The notes: generated from the sequence alone by a model not told the origin. A stretch of DNA of 64,000 nt from Aliiglaciecola lipolytica (GCF_018860635.1 NZ_JAHKPT010000033.1:1-64000); one strand, 5' to 3'; counted from the stretch's first letter, positions 53,659 to 62,322 are shown. Made by a program: numbers and translations.

Positions 53659-53688
53659 GGTCAATTCACACTCGTCGGTGAATTGACC
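53659..53688. terminator. 11-bp stem hairpin after cioB
   Basis: GGTCAATTCAC-ACTCGTCG-GTGAATTGACC, a perfect 11-bp stem located between the end of cioB (75 bp away) and the aldo/keto reductase start. No T-run follows on the minus strand, so it may be a weak terminator, an RNA-stabilising hairpin or an operator. Confidence 0.4.
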
Positions 53689-53762
53689 ACTCATTTTATA
53701 AGCGCTGCAATGAAATTCAGCTATTTATCAGCGTGAACCTAAGTAAGCTGAAAATGGCTATT

Positions 53763-54761
53763 CTAATGGTATTCCAAATCTCTTACTTTTCCCCAGAACA
53801 CACGGTATGAGAACAAGGTGTAAGCAAAAATACAGGGAATAACAATAAGTGCGCCATACAAAATAACCCGTAGAGACTCAGGTGCACTTGCTGCTTGCCA
53901 GATATTCAATTCGCCTGGCACCACAAAAGGATAAAAACTAAATGCTAAGCCGACAAAACTGAAGGTGAAAATGGCTGTACAGAGTACAAAGGGTAACCAG
54001 CAACCAGCGTCATCTTCTAACGGTAATCTTTGCAGCGTGAAATACCCAATCACAAAAAAGGCAAAACATAATATTGGTACCAACGCGATAAAATAGGCTA
54101 GCGGAGGTTGCGTCCAGCGTTCGAACACAAAGGGATTAATTAACGGGTTGATAATACACACAGCAAGGATCCCCACTAAACATACTTTCCCCGCATTCTT
54201 TGCCCATTTTACCGATCTAATTTGTAACTCGTCTTCCGTTTTCATGATTAGCCAGCACGCGCCAATGAGCGCATACGCCATTGCTACACCTGCGGCACTG
54301 AGTAAACTGAAGCCAACGGCTTCTATACTGGTTTCAAATCCCATCACAAACATGCCCAACATATAACCTTGAGAAGCGGCCGCAATGAAAGATCCTAATT
54401 TAAATAGCTTGTCCCAACGGTCTTTTTTATGAGCGATTACCTTGGCTCTAAAATCAAAGGACACTCCTCGAATTATTAACCCAATCAATAACATGGCGGT
54501 AGGCAAATAAAGTGCTTTCAAAATAATACTGTGGGCACTAGGAAAAGCGACTAACATCAACCCGACTGCTAATACTAACCAAGTTTCATTCGCATCCCAA
54601 AATGGGCCAATTGAGGCGATCATTTTGTCTCTTTGTTGTTGATTGTCCATAGGTAAAAGCAAACCAACGCCGAGATCGTAACCGTCGAGAATCGCATAAA
54701 CTAGTACTGAGAACGCCATTAAACCGGCAAAAATAATAGGTAAATCGTGGTCTAAGAACAT
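53763..54761 (-). CDS. cioB: Cytochrome bd-type quinol oxidase subunit II (CioB/CydB)
   Basis: 332 residues with about eight transmembrane helices. Marks: AFSVLVYAILDGYDLGVGLLLP at the start, GPFWDANETWLVLAVGLMLVAFP, ALYLPTAMLLIGLIIRGVSFDFR, and the C-terminal VILYGALIVIPCIFAYTLFSYRVFWGKV. It pairs with subunit I, and the two genes overlap by one base. Shorter than E. coli CydB (379). The heme-bearing subunit I is encoded upstream. No CydX-type small subunit gene follows within the 180 bp to the next gene that I can recognise. Confidence 0.93.
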   Translation of the reverse strand: MFLDHDLPIIFAGLMAFSVLVYAILDGYDLGVGLLLPMDNQQQRDKMIASIGPFWDANETWLVLAVGLMLVAFPSAHSIILKALYLPTAMLLIGLIIRGVSFDFRAKVIAHKKDRWDKLFKLGSFIAAASQGYMLGMFVMGFETSIEAVGFSLLSAAGVAMAYALIGACWLIMKTEDELQIRSVKWAKNAGKVCLVGILAVCIINPLINPFVFERWTQPPLAYFIALVPILCFAFFVIGYFTLQRLPLEDDAGCWLPFVLCTAIFTFSFVGLAFSFYPFVVPGELNIWQAASAPESLRVILYGALIVIPCIFAYTLFSYRVFWGKVRDLEYH

Positions 54762-56122
54762 TAGTTGGCCTCCGCAGTCGCTGTGGTGCGAGCTGGTGTG
54801 TACTCAGCCGCATCGTATTCTTCAATTTCTACTGACTTTCTTGCCATGTAAAACAAAGTTTTTATGTATGCAAACAGTAAGAAAGCATACAGCGTCAAAT
54901 ACATCGCCAAGCTGACCCCAACGTTTTCTGGCGCAATATCAGTTACCGCATCCGCCGTGGTTAATATGCCGCTTACTAAATAAGGTTGGCGACCTATTTC
55001 GGTAACGTACCATCCCGCCAAAGTTGCCACCCAACCTGAAAATGTCATCCCAATGAAGAATTTCAGCATCCATGGTGAAAGTGACTTTTTCCGCCATAAG
55101 TAGAAGCTCGCTAACCAACTACTGAATAGCATGAGCATTCCTAGTCCAACCATGATTCTAAAGCCATAGAACACCGGCTTAACGGGGGGATGTTTGCCTT
55201 CAAATTCGTTTAGACCTCTAATTTGTCCGTCTGGATCATGGGTTAAGATAACGCTGGCCATCTTTGGAATGGCGATTTCTAAATGGTTAGTGCGCTGCTC
55301 TTCATCAGGGACAGCAAATAACAGTAGTGGTGCGCCATTTGTTGTTTCCCAAACGCCTTCCATTGCTGCAACTTTTTGAGGCTGATGCTCAAACGTATTA
55401 AGCCCATGCATGTCACCCATAATCACTTGTAATGGTGTGAGTATTGCGGCTAGGAAGATAGCCGTTTTTAAAGCTAAATTAGGGGCTTTTTTGTTATCGC
55501 CTCGAAGGATTCGGTAGGCTGAAATTCCGGCAATTAAAAAACAAATGGTTAACCCTGATGCTAACAGCATGTGCCCTAATCGATATGGAAATGATGGATT
55601 AAAAATAATCTCAAACCAGTCAACCGCATAAGCTACGCCATCGCGCATCTCAAAACCTGTTGGGGTATGCATCCACGAGTTAAGGGCTAAAATCCAAAAC
55701 GCTGAAAGTGAGGTTCCTATTGCAACTATAAAGGTAGATAAAGTATGGAGCCAAGGCGGCACGCGGTTAATACCAAATAACATCACGCCTAAGAAGGTTG
55801 CCTCTAAGAAAAACGCAGTCATTATTTCGTAGGCCAAGAGTGGCCCCGCAATATTACCTACCGTAGCCATGAAACCTGGCCAGTTGGTGCCAAATTGAAA
55901 TGACATTGTAATGCCACTCACCACACCCATTGCAAACGTGAGGGCGAATACCTTTACCCAAAAACGGTAGATTCGCATCCACACTGGATGTTTACTAATG
56001 TGAAAACGAACGCGGAAATAGAAAAGCATCCAGCACATAGCAATGCTTATGGCTGGAAATAAAATATGAAAACTAATGTTAGCTGCAAATTGAATGCGAG
56101 AAAGTAGCATTACATCTGCCAT
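54761..56122 (-). CDS. cioA: Cytochrome bd-type quinol oxidase subunit I, short Q-loop (CioA type)
   Basis: 453 residues, nine transmembrane helices. His19 (ISFHILFP), the b595/d ligand position, is present; a second conserved His lies in YRLGHMLLASGL. Quinol-binding marks include GRQPYLVSGILTTADAV and the Q-loop, here short (KVAAMEGVWETTNGAPLLLF then about 60 residues to the next helix). A short Q-loop is the mark of the cyanide-insensitive CioA group rather than E. coli CydA (522 residues). It reduces oxygen to water at high affinity in the inner membrane and resists cyanide, sulfide and NO. The gene follows the GbsR-like regulator by 104 bp. Confidence 0.9.
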   Translation of the reverse strand: MADVMLLSRIQFAANISFHILFPAISIAMCWMLFYFRVRFHISKHPVWMRIYRFWVKVFALTFAMGVVSGITMSFQFGTNWPGFMATVGNIAGPLLAYEIMTAFFLEATFLGVMLFGINRVPPWLHTLSTFIVAIGTSLSAFWILALNSWMHTPTGFEMRDGVAYAVDWFEIIFNPSFPYRLGHMLLASGLTICFLIAGISAYRILRGDNKKAPNLALKTAIFLAAILTPLQVIMGDMHGLNTFEHQPQKVAAMEGVWETTNGAPLLLFAVPDEEQRTNHLEIAIPKMASVILTHDPDGQIRGLNEFEGKHPPVKPVFYGFRIMVGLGMLMLFSSWLASFYLWRKKSLSPWMLKFFIGMTFSGWVATLAGWYVTEIGRQPYLVSGILTTADAVTDIAPENVGVSLAMYLTLYAFLLFAYIKTLFYMARKSVEIEEYDAAEYTPARTTATAEAN

Positions 56123-56226
56123 TGAAACCCCCTAGCGGCGCTGATTTTAGCCGTTGTTTATTTAAATTTAAAACTCGATGAATTTAACCCTGCGTACGAC
56201 GATAATCTGCTTTTTGCATGTTTGAT

Positions 56227-56772
56227 TTAACTGCTTTTTAGGAACTTATCCTTCATATCTAAGACCTTTCCGACGCCTGAACCTAACTTCATTAAGGTTG
56301 CCATTTTTTCAGGACTCAGACGTTGCAGTTCTTCACTCCACTGTGTGACGTTTTCTAATAAGTCATGGATCTCTTGTAACTGTCGTTGCGCATATTCTTC
56401 TTGTTGATTTGCCGGTGTAACCAAAAGAGTATCTCGAAGCACGCTCATAGTGGGTTCAATTTCCCGTTTTCGACGCTCTTCAAATACTTTATTGGCCATA
56501 TCCCAAATGCTGCCTAAAGATTTAAAATAGTCTTTTCTATCTCCGGGAACATGATGCATTTGCACTAGTCGCCACGACTGTAATTCTTTCAATCCCATAC
56601 TGACGTTACCGCGAGAAACATTCAGGGCCTCTGCAATATCATTTGCGCTTAAAGGCTCTTCACTTATTACTAAAAGCGCATACATTTGACCAACAGTTCG
56701 ATTAAAACCCCATCGACTACCCATTTCACCGAAATGCATAACGAAGGTTTCTATCATGGGTGTCATTTTCAT
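56227..56772 (-). CDS. GbsR/MarR-family transcriptional regulator
   Basis: 181 residues from ATG 56772 (TTG 56778 precedes it). Winged HTH: FGEMGSRWGFNRTVGQMYALLVIS, LSANDIAEALNVSRGNVSMGLKELQSW, VQMHHVPGDRKDYF. This is the GbsR-type MarR subgroup, whose members regulate glycine betaine, choline or ectoine genes and, in several bacteria, other loci. It lies upstream of and in line with cioAB, so it is probably its local regulator. A palindrome at 56794-56811 just before its start could be its own operator. Confidence 0.85.
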   Translation of the reverse strand: MKMTPMIETFVMHFGEMGSRWGFNRTVGQMYALLVISEEPLSANDIAEALNVSRGNVSMGLKELQSWRLVQMHHVPGDRKDYFKSLGSIWDMANKVFEERRKREIEPTMSVLRDTLLVTPANQQEEYAQRQLQEIHDLLENVTQWSEELQRLSPEKMATLMKLGSGVGKVLDMKDKFLKSS

Positions 56773-56793
56773 AATCAAGACTCTTTTCTGAAG

Positions 56794-56811
56794 TTTCAGT
56801 AATTTCTGAAA
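56794..56811. promoter_or_regulatory. Candidate GbsR-family operator
   Basis: TTTCAG-TAATTT-CTGAAA, an 18-bp dyad 22 bp upstream of the regulator's start, with a further TTCTGAA half-site beside it (56786-56792). Position and symmetry suit autoregulation by the GbsR/MarR protein. Confidence 0.45.
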
Positions 56812-56825
56812 ATTATAAACACTAA

Positions 56826-56839
56826 TTGATGCAGATCAA
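56826..56839. promoter_or_regulatory. Perfect FNR-type site upstream of the gbsR-cioAB cluster
   Basis: TTGATGCAGATCAA fits TTGAT-N4-ATCAA exactly, 54 bp upstream of the regulator's ATG. It suggests oxygen-dependent control by FNR/EtrA; CRP is an alternative as the sites overlap in sequence. Confidence 0.65.
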
Positions 56840-57258
56840 ATATTATTTTATTTATTTGTGTTTGCTATTGGCGGAATGGTTAAGAGTTTCGGTGAGGATT
56901 TTTGTATGAAATATGCTTTTTGTATTGAGCGAAGAATAATATTTAAACCAAATTAGCAGCGTTTATTGCGATTAGATCCCTACTTAATCGCCAATAAAGG
57001 GGGTCTTTTTGGATGTTTTTTTCAACACATTTTAGCCGTTAGAAAGCGAACTGGCGATGGAGGCAGCTAATTGATATTCATAAAAATTTTATACTTTTTC
57101 ATTTTTTGTTAATCCACTTCTTAAACAAAATAATTTTCTAAATAAAATATTTTTTTGAAATTTTAACGAAAGGCTAATGGTCTTTAACTTACATAATGGA
57201 CTACATTGTTCAAAAAGTAGCCCGTTTTTCACAACTAAATATTTTGAGGATACGATTT
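56840..57258. other. AT-rich intergenic region upstream of bufA1
   Basis: No gene is visible. An open frame from ATG 57196 runs into bufA1 but lacks a ribosome binding site and would hide the signal peptide. Very AT-rich runs (57080-57170) probably contain the bufferin promoter, which I cannot pin down. No CueR- or CopR-type palindrome stood out by eye. Confidence 0.4.
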
Positions 57259-57612
57259 ATGAAACATAACAATTCGATTAAAACTGCTTTACTTATTGGT
57301 GCCACTCTTGCCGCTTCTCAAGTCGCCGTTGCTAAACCAAATGATCAATTATCATTAGCAGATGCGACACCTGAAAAAGTGAAAGTCGCTTTCCAAGAAT
57401 GGAAAGATGGCAATAGACTACGTGGACGTAAAGACAAGTGTTATGGGATTGCTTTAGCCGGTGAGAACGATTGTAAAGCTGGCGCTGGCACAAGTTGTGA
57501 AGGGACTTCTACCGTTGATTTCCAAAAAAATGCATGGACTTATGCACCTAAAGGTTCATGTGAATACATAATCACACCAAATGGTGCTGGTTCTAAAGAC
57601 CCAATTGCTTAA
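57259..57612 (+). CDS. bufA1: Bufferin precursor BufA1 (DUF2282)
   Basis: 117 residues from ATG 57259 (GAGGA upstream). The signal peptide ends at about residue 25 (SQVAVA). The mature part shows the four-Cys DUF2282 signature: Cys61 in DKCYG, Cys72 in ENDCKAG, Cys80 in TSCEGTS and Cys101 in GSCEYI, separated by 10, 7 and 20 residues, with WTYAPKG before the last. In characterised bufferins (Caulobacter) some of these Cys are converted to thiooxazoles by the MNIO enzyme, and the exported peptide buffers copper in the periplasm. All partner genes follow directly: BufB, BufC, DoxX. Confidence 0.93.
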   Translation: MKHNNSIKTALLIGATLAASQVAVAKPNDQLSLADATPEKVKVAFQEWKDGNRLRGRKDKCYGIALAGENDCKAGAGTSCEGTSTVDFQKNAWTYAPKGSCEYIITPNGAGSKDPIA

Positions 57613-57627
57613 GCGTTTCATTTCCGA

Positions 57628-58476
57628 ATGATAAAGCTAACTGAATTGCCCGCAGATGCGGGCATTTGTTTAAAACCAGAACATTTTGACGCTATACCAA
57701 GTAAGGTTGATGGTCATTTATGGTTCGAAGTTCATGCAGAAAACTACCTGATGCAGGGTGGTCCTAGACTTGCAAAATTACAGGAAGTTGCACAGCGATT
57801 TCCGTTAAGCATTCATGGTGTTGGGGCTTCGCTTGGTGGACCAAACCCACTTAATCCCGAGCATCTCAAGCGATTGGTTCGTTTAGTCAATTCGGTTCCT
57901 ACCGCAGCTTTTTCTGAACATATAGCTTGGTCAGGTGCTGACGGAAATTATATGGGCAATTTAATGCCTACACCAATTACCACTCAATCTCTTCTTCGTA
58001 CTGCCGAGAATATTGACCAGTTACAAAATGCAATTCAACGGCCCATACTGATAGAGAATCCTGCTAATTATCTCAACTTTAAATCTGACATGTCCGAAGC
58101 GGAATTTATGATGTTTTTGGTGAATAAGACTGGCTGCGGTATTTTGCTGGATGTTAACAATTTATTTATAAGCGCGAACAACACTGGGATTGACCCACAG
58201 CAATACATTGGCAATCTTGAAGCTACAGCTATCGGTGAGATTCATGTGGCTGGTCATTCGGTTGACCCTATCGAGAAAGATTTGTTAATTGACTCTCATG
58301 ATAGTGATGTGTCGAATGCGGTTTGGGCACTTTTAAATGATGCTTTAAGTCACATTGGTCCTTGTCCTGTGCTGATAGAGCGAGATGCAAATTTACCGCC
58401 GTTTGCTGAACTGCTGGCAGAACGCAATATTGCACGAGAGCTAATCCAAAGTAGTAAAGTTGTTAGCTATGAGTGA
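57628..58476 (+). CDS. bufB: MNIO-family (DUF692) oxidase BufB
   Basis: 282 residues of the multinuclear non-heme iron oxidative enzyme family. TIM-barrel landmarks: GICLKPEHFD, VHAENYLMQGGP, SIHGVGASLGGPNPL, FSEHIAWS, LIENPANYLNF, GCGILLDVNNLFIS, GEIHVAGHS and VLIERDANLPPFAEL. The His, Asp and Glu residues in these blocks bind two or three iron ions. It modifies Cys residues in the BufA1 precursor, with BufC presenting the substrate. The ribosome binding site before ATG 57628 is weak, suggesting translational coupling to bufA1, 15 bp upstream. Confidence 0.93.
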   Translation: MIKLTELPADAGICLKPEHFDAIPSKVDGHLWFEVHAENYLMQGGPRLAKLQEVAQRFPLSIHGVGASLGGPNPLNPEHLKRLVRLVNSVPTAAFSEHIAWSGADGNYMGNLMPTPITTQSLLRTAENIDQLQNAIQRPILIENPANYLNFKSDMSEAEFMMFLVNKTGCGILLDVNNLFISANNTGIDPQQYIGNLEATAIGEIHVAGHSVDPIEKDLLIDSHDSDVSNAVWALLNDALSHIGPCPVLIERDANLPPFAELLAERNIARELIQSSKVVSYE

Positions 58477-59209
58477 TTTTCATTTCGCCTTAATGGGCTA
58501 TGTACAAACTGGAGACATACAAGATGTCACCGAACATCTTGATGATGGACAAAATAAACGTCGCTTGGCGGTATATCGGAACACCTTTATTAGTAGTTGT
58601 ATTGATGCGTTGCAACGCAAGTACCCAAGTGCTGAGAAGTTATTAGGTGAGGACTTCTTTAAAACCTTAACTCGACAATTCTGTTTAACTAACCCGCCCA
58701 CATCACCTGTTTTGGCAGAATATGGTGAAATTTTTCCTGAGTATTTAAACGATTTTTTGCAACATAATCATCCTGAACTTAGGTATTTATGGGATATATG
58801 TAAATTGGATCGAGCTTGGCATCATGCCTATTTTGCCGATGATAAACCTTCTCTTGGTCAAGATGAAATTGAATCCCTAATTGAAGATATCGAATCGAAA
58901 TCACTGTCTTTGCACCCCAGCGTGCAGTTAATCAAAAATGATTGGTCGGTATCGTCTTTATGGGCACAGTTAAGAGTCAGTAACCTAAGCGAACAAGTCG
59001 CCATCGAGAATACAACTGAAAACCTTCTATTGTGGCGAGACAATAGCAGCATTTTGCATCGAGTCATTTCTGAATCAGAGAGCCTATTTATTTCTAGTAT
59101 TTACGCAGGCCGAACTTTAGGTCAAGCCGCGGATGTGGCGATGCAAAATGGTGAAATAGACATAAGTGAAATATTTAGTCAGTTACTACTTAATAAATTA
59201 CTAACATAA
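58469..59209 (+). CDS. bufC: BufC, MNIO partner protein (DUF2063/HvfC-like)
   Basis: 246 residues from ATG 58469, overlapping bufB by 8 bp (TTG 58460 is the outer possibility). The N-terminal DUF2063 domain shows RRLAVYRNTFISSCIDALQRKYPSAEKLLGEDFF-type sequence (VYRNTFISSC, YPSAEKLLGE) and PPTSPVLAEYGEIFPEYL. The C-terminal half is a second helical domain (LDRAWHHAYF onward). In MNIO systems this protein binds the precursor peptide and brings it to the oxidase. Its place after bufB and before doxX is the usual order. Confidence 0.9.
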   Translation: MSDFHFALMGYVQTGDIQDVTEHLDDGQNKRRLAVYRNTFISSCIDALQRKYPSAEKLLGEDFFKTLTRQFCLTNPPTSPVLAEYGEIFPEYLNDFLQHNHPELRYLWDICKLDRAWHHAYFADDKPSLGQDEIESLIEDIESKSLSLHPSVQLIKNDWSVSSLWAQLRVSNLSEQVAIENTTENLLLWRDNSSILHRVISESESLFISSIYAGRTLGQAADVAMQNGEIDISEIFSQLLLNKLLT

Positions 59210-59221
59210 GAGAAAAAAAAT

Positions 59222-59752
59222 ATGAAAGCCCTAATGAACCTATATGCTGACATCACGGCCAAAGTCAGCTTGTATTTGACCGACATAACATTACTTCTTG
59301 CTAGGCTATTAGCAGCAAGTGTGTTTTTTCAATCAGGATTAACAAAGTGGAATGGGTTTCTTAGTTTTAATCCGGATAAATATGATTTATTTTTATATGA
59401 ATTTTTCTGTCCAGATCCAGTTCGTGAGGGGGCGTTACTGCTGTGTGATCCTAATACGTTAGATTACGTCGAAGGGTCTACTATTGTGTCCTTTATTGAA
59501 ACACTTGCTGTTTCTGCTGGGGTGGCTGAAATCGTGCTTCCGGTGATGCTCGCTTTTGGCTTTCTGACTCGTGTTGGAGCTGCTGGCTTAATTGGTATGA
59601 CGTTATTTATTCAATTAGCTGTATTCCCTTCGTGGGATCACTGGTGGAATCCTGCAGTTTGGTGGTTTATTGTATTGTTGGCCGTACTTAGTATGGGGCC
59701 AGGGAGGATATCTCTCGATAAATTATTGGGCTTAGAAAAAAGCCGAGCATAA
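59222..59752 (+). CDS. DoxX-family membrane protein of the bufferin operon
   Basis: 176 residues with four hydrophobic helices: LLLARLLAASVFFQSGLTKWNG, then VSAGVAEIVLPVMLAFGFLTRVGAAGLIGMTLFI and WWFIVLLAVLSMG. DoxX proteins are inner-membrane proteins with an uncertain, possibly quinone-linked role. They are frequent last genes of bufferin and related MNIO operons. Between helices 1 and 2 is a longer loop with a Cys pair (FFCPDPV, LLCDPN) that could form a periplasmic disulfide. It starts 12 bp after bufC. Confidence 0.88.
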   Translation: MKALMNLYADITAKVSLYLTDITLLLARLLAASVFFQSGLTKWNGFLSFNPDKYDLFLYEFFCPDPVREGALLLCDPNTLDYVEGSTIVSFIETLAVSAGVAEIVLPVMLAFGFLTRVGAAGLIGMTLFIQLAVFPSWDHWWNPAVWWFIVLLAVLSMGPGRISLDKLLGLEKSRA

Positions 59753-60280
59753 TGTATCCCTTGCTAAGTTAGTTAGCCAGAGTTTGGGTTGACTAAAGTA
59801 TCCTTAAATATAGGCGCCTACATCAAAAGTAGTGCGTCTATGCCATTTATTCCACTGCTTCCGATATAACTCGATATTTAGCACTCATCTTCAATTTATA
59901 TTTTCCTACGCAGTACATGAGATAAATATTCCTGCTCTGTCCTTAGTCGCTTCGAGCAAGCTTTATTTGCCGCCTTTAGTGCAGCGCAAAGCGCCATCTA
60001 TTAATAATCAATTAAACTAACTCATGAATTACAGTCATGTATTAATGAAATAATATCATTTTTATTCATGAGTTGAACCGCGTATAAAACCCACTCTGCT
60101 TCGACTTTAGATTTTTACTTTACACATATTGCCGTTGATTCTTGATAGTCCGTTAGGCCCAAACCCTGAGGCTGTGAAAGCGATGGCCGACAAGGAAGGC
60201 CGCAAAATAAAGTTGCAAAGTCTAAAACAAGCTAACAATAAATTTAGGTTTTATCTCAGATAAATTGGATACAAATCACG
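59753..60280. other. 528-bp intergenic region with gene remnant
   Basis: No full gene. An open stretch ending at TAA 60261-60263 (plus) reads LDSPLGPNPEAVKAMADKEG then RKIKLQSLKQANNKFRFYLR. From its only ATG (60183) it would make 26 residues; it looks like the C-terminal fragment of a lost gene. I do not recognise the parent family. The nested inverted repeat at 60019-60074 is listed separately. No riboswitch or MetJ-box series was recognised upstream of mesX. Confidence 0.35.
60019..60074. repeat. Nested inverted repeat between doxX and mesX
   Basis: AACTCATGAAT (60019-60029) and ATTCATGAGTT (60064-60074) form perfect 11-bp arms around 34 bp, with an inner AATGA..TCATT pair (60044-60060). 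It could fold into a long AT-rich cruciform. A small mobile (MITE-like) remnant, a terminator for the bufferin operon, or an operator are all possible. Confidence 0.5.
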
Positions 60281-61255
60281 ATGACTAAAGATTTTATATT
60301 TACTATTAACAAGGTTGCTTTTGATGAAAATTATCATCCCTCAGACAACACTCGTATCACGACCAATTTTGCTAATTTAGCAAGAGGACAGAGCCGTCAA
60401 AAGAACTTACGCAACGCTTTAAATATGATTGACAATAGTTTTAATGGCATGGCCTGTTGGGATAATCCCAATGGAGATCGTTATTCGGTAGAACTTGATA
60501 TCATCACCGTTGATATTGACATTGAAGGCAGTGGTCGTAGCTTCCCATCGATTGAAATTTTAAAAACCAATATTGTTGACCACAACACCAACAAACGCAT
60601 AGAAGGCATTGTCGGCAATAACTTTTCCTCTTATCTGCGAGATTATGATTTCAGCGTATTGTTGTTAGAGCATAACAAGAATCAACCGAAATTTAGCATT
60701 CCCGATAATTTTGGCGACCTCCACGGGAAACTGTTTAAATCTTTTATTAATTCAGATGCCTATAAACAGCACTTCAAAAAACTCCCAGTTATCTGTCTCA
60801 GTGTTTCGGATAACAAAACCTATCACCGGACTGAAAATCAACATCCGATATTAGGTGTTGAATACCAGCCAAATGATTCATCGTTGACGGAACTATATTT
60901 CAAAAAAATGGGATTACAGGTTCGTTATTTTATGCCGCCCAATAGTGTCGCGCCTTTGGCTTTTTATTGTTGCGGTGATTTGCTTAATGATTACACAGCG
61001 CTTGAGTTGATAAGTACCATCAGCACCATGGAAACATTTCAAAAGATCTATCGACCTGAAATCTATAACGCCAATGCAGTTGCGGGAAAATGCTATCAAC
61101 CAAATTTGCAAAATCAGGATCATTCACTGACTCAAATCGTGTATGACCGCGAAGAACGCAGCCAGTTGGCTAATGAGCAAGGAAGATTTGCTGAGGAGCA
61201 TTTCATTAAACCCTACCAAAGAGTCCTTGAGCAGTGGTCTGCTAATTACGCTTAA
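60281..61255 (+). CDS. mesX: MesX (DUF1852), accessory protein of folate-independent methionine synthase
   Basis: 324 residues of DUF1852, beginning FTINKVAFDENYHPSDNTRITTNFANLARG (first 20: FTINKVAFDENYHPSDNTRI), with a central LDIITVDIDIEGSGRSFPS and a conserved end AEEHFIKPYQRVLEQWSANYA. The family always occurs next to a short MetE-like protein. Genetic work on folate-independent methionine synthases named this pair MesX and MesD and showed that MesX is required for MesD function together with oxygen. The adjacent gene, 31 bp downstream, is the expected MesD. The biochemical role of MesX is unknown. No ribosome binding site stronger than AATTGGAT is seen before ATG 60281. Confidence 0.9.
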   Translation: MTKDFIFTINKVAFDENYHPSDNTRITTNFANLARGQSRQKNLRNALNMIDNSFNGMACWDNPNGDRYSVELDIITVDIDIEGSGRSFPSIEILKTNIVDHNTNKRIEGIVGNNFSSYLRDYDFSVLLLEHNKNQPKFSIPDNFGDLHGKLFKSFINSDAYKQHFKKLPVICLSVSDNKTYHRTENQHPILGVEYQPNDSSLTELYFKKMGLQVRYFMPPNSVAPLAFYCCGDLLNDYTALELISTISTMETFQKIYRPEIYNANAVAGKCYQPNLQNQDHSLTQIVYDREERSQLANEQGRFAEEHFIKPYQRVLEQWSANYA

Positions 61256-61286
61256 CATTTAACTCCAATATAAGACTTTATTTATT

Positions 61287-62315
61287 ATGAAAACACTATT
61301 ACCTACATCAACTGCCGGCAGTTTACCTAAACCCTCTTGGCTTGCGCAGCCTGAGACACTTTGGTCACCTTGGAAATTACAAGATGAAGCGCTAATTGAG
61401 GGGAAACGAGACGCTTTACGCTTGTCATTACAAGATCAACAGCAAGCAGGAATTGATATTGTCAGTGACGGTGAGCAAACCCGTCAGCATTTTGTGACAA
61501 CTTTCATTGAACACCTTGATGGTGTCGATTTTGAAAAACGTAAAACCGTTAAAATTCGTGATCGTTATGATGCCAGTGTACCCACTGTCGTTGGTGCTGT
61601 TGCTCGTCAAAAGCCAGTTTTTGTTGAAGACGCCAAATTTTTACGTCAGCAAACCAATCAACCGATTAAATGGGCCCTACCAGGTCCTATGACGATGATA
61701 GATACCCTGTATGATAACCATTACAAAAGCCGTGAGAAATTAGCTTGGGAATTCGCCAAAATTCTCAATCAAGAAGCCAAAGAATTAGAAGCAGCTGGTG
61801 TTGATATTATTCAATTTGACGAGCCTGCATTTAATGTGTTTTTTGATGAGGTAAACGATTGGGGAATTGCTGCTTTGGAAAGGGCAATCGAAGGGCTTAA
61901 ATGTCAAACTGCTGTACATATTTGTTATGGTTATGGCATAAAAGCTAATACAGATTGGAAAAAGACGTTGGGCTCTGAGTGGCGACAATATGAAAAAGCC
62001 TTTCCCAAATTGCAAACATCTAATATCGATATTGTTTCACTGGAATGTCAAAACTCTCGTGTTCCTATGGATCTGATTGAACTTCTTAGAGGTAAAAACG
62101 TGATGGTAGGGGCGATTGATGTCGCAACCAATAAAATAGAGACAGCAGAGGAAGTGGCTAGTACCTTAAGAAAAGCCTTAGAGTTTGTCGATGCTGACAA
62201 GCTCTATCCTTCAACCAACTGTGGCATGGCTCCTTTATCACAACAAGTGGCACGAGCTAAACTTGCTGCTTTGAGTGCAGGGGCAGAAATACTGCGAACA
62301 GAACTCTCTAGTTAA
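61287..62315 (+). CDS. mesD: MesD, short MetE-like folate-independent methionine synthase
   Basis: 342 residues, only the catalytic C-terminal barrel of cobalamin-independent methionine synthase; full MetE has about 750. Barrel marks: LLPTSTAGSLPKPSWL, GIDIVSDGEQTRQHF, WALPGPMTMIDTL, GVDIIQFDEPAFNV, AVHICYGYG with His and Cys zinc ligands, and a final YPSTNCGMAPL with the last Cys. The DUF1852 gene beside it marks it as MesD, which makes methionine from homocysteine without folate; the methyl donor is not known. Its stop codon lies in the loop of a hairpin (62302-62322). Confidence 0.9.
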   Translation: MKTLLPTSTAGSLPKPSWLAQPETLWSPWKLQDEALIEGKRDALRLSLQDQQQAGIDIVSDGEQTRQHFVTTFIEHLDGVDFEKRKTVKIRDRYDASVPTVVGAVARQKPVFVEDAKFLRQQTNQPIKWALPGPMTMIDTLYDNHYKSREKLAWEFAKILNQEAKELEAAGVDIIQFDEPAFNVFFDEVNDWGIAALERAIEGLKCQTAVHICYGYGIKANTDWKKTLGSEWRQYEKAFPKLQTSNIDIVSLECQNSRVPMDLIELLRGKNVMVGAIDVATNKIETAEEVASTLRKALEFVDADKLYPSTNCGMAPLSQQVARAKLAALSAGAEILRTELSS

Positions 62316-62322
62316 GAGAGTT
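62302..62322 (+). terminator. Hairpin at the end of mesD
   Basis: AACTCTCT-AGTTA-AGAGAGTT spans the mesD stop codon. The following TTCGACTT is a poor T-run, so it may be a weak terminator or protect the 3' end. Confidence 0.4.

Noticed and set aside
59832-60020. 62-residue plus-strand frame after doxX
   Set aside because: No ribosome binding site, no coding bias, and no recognisable family.
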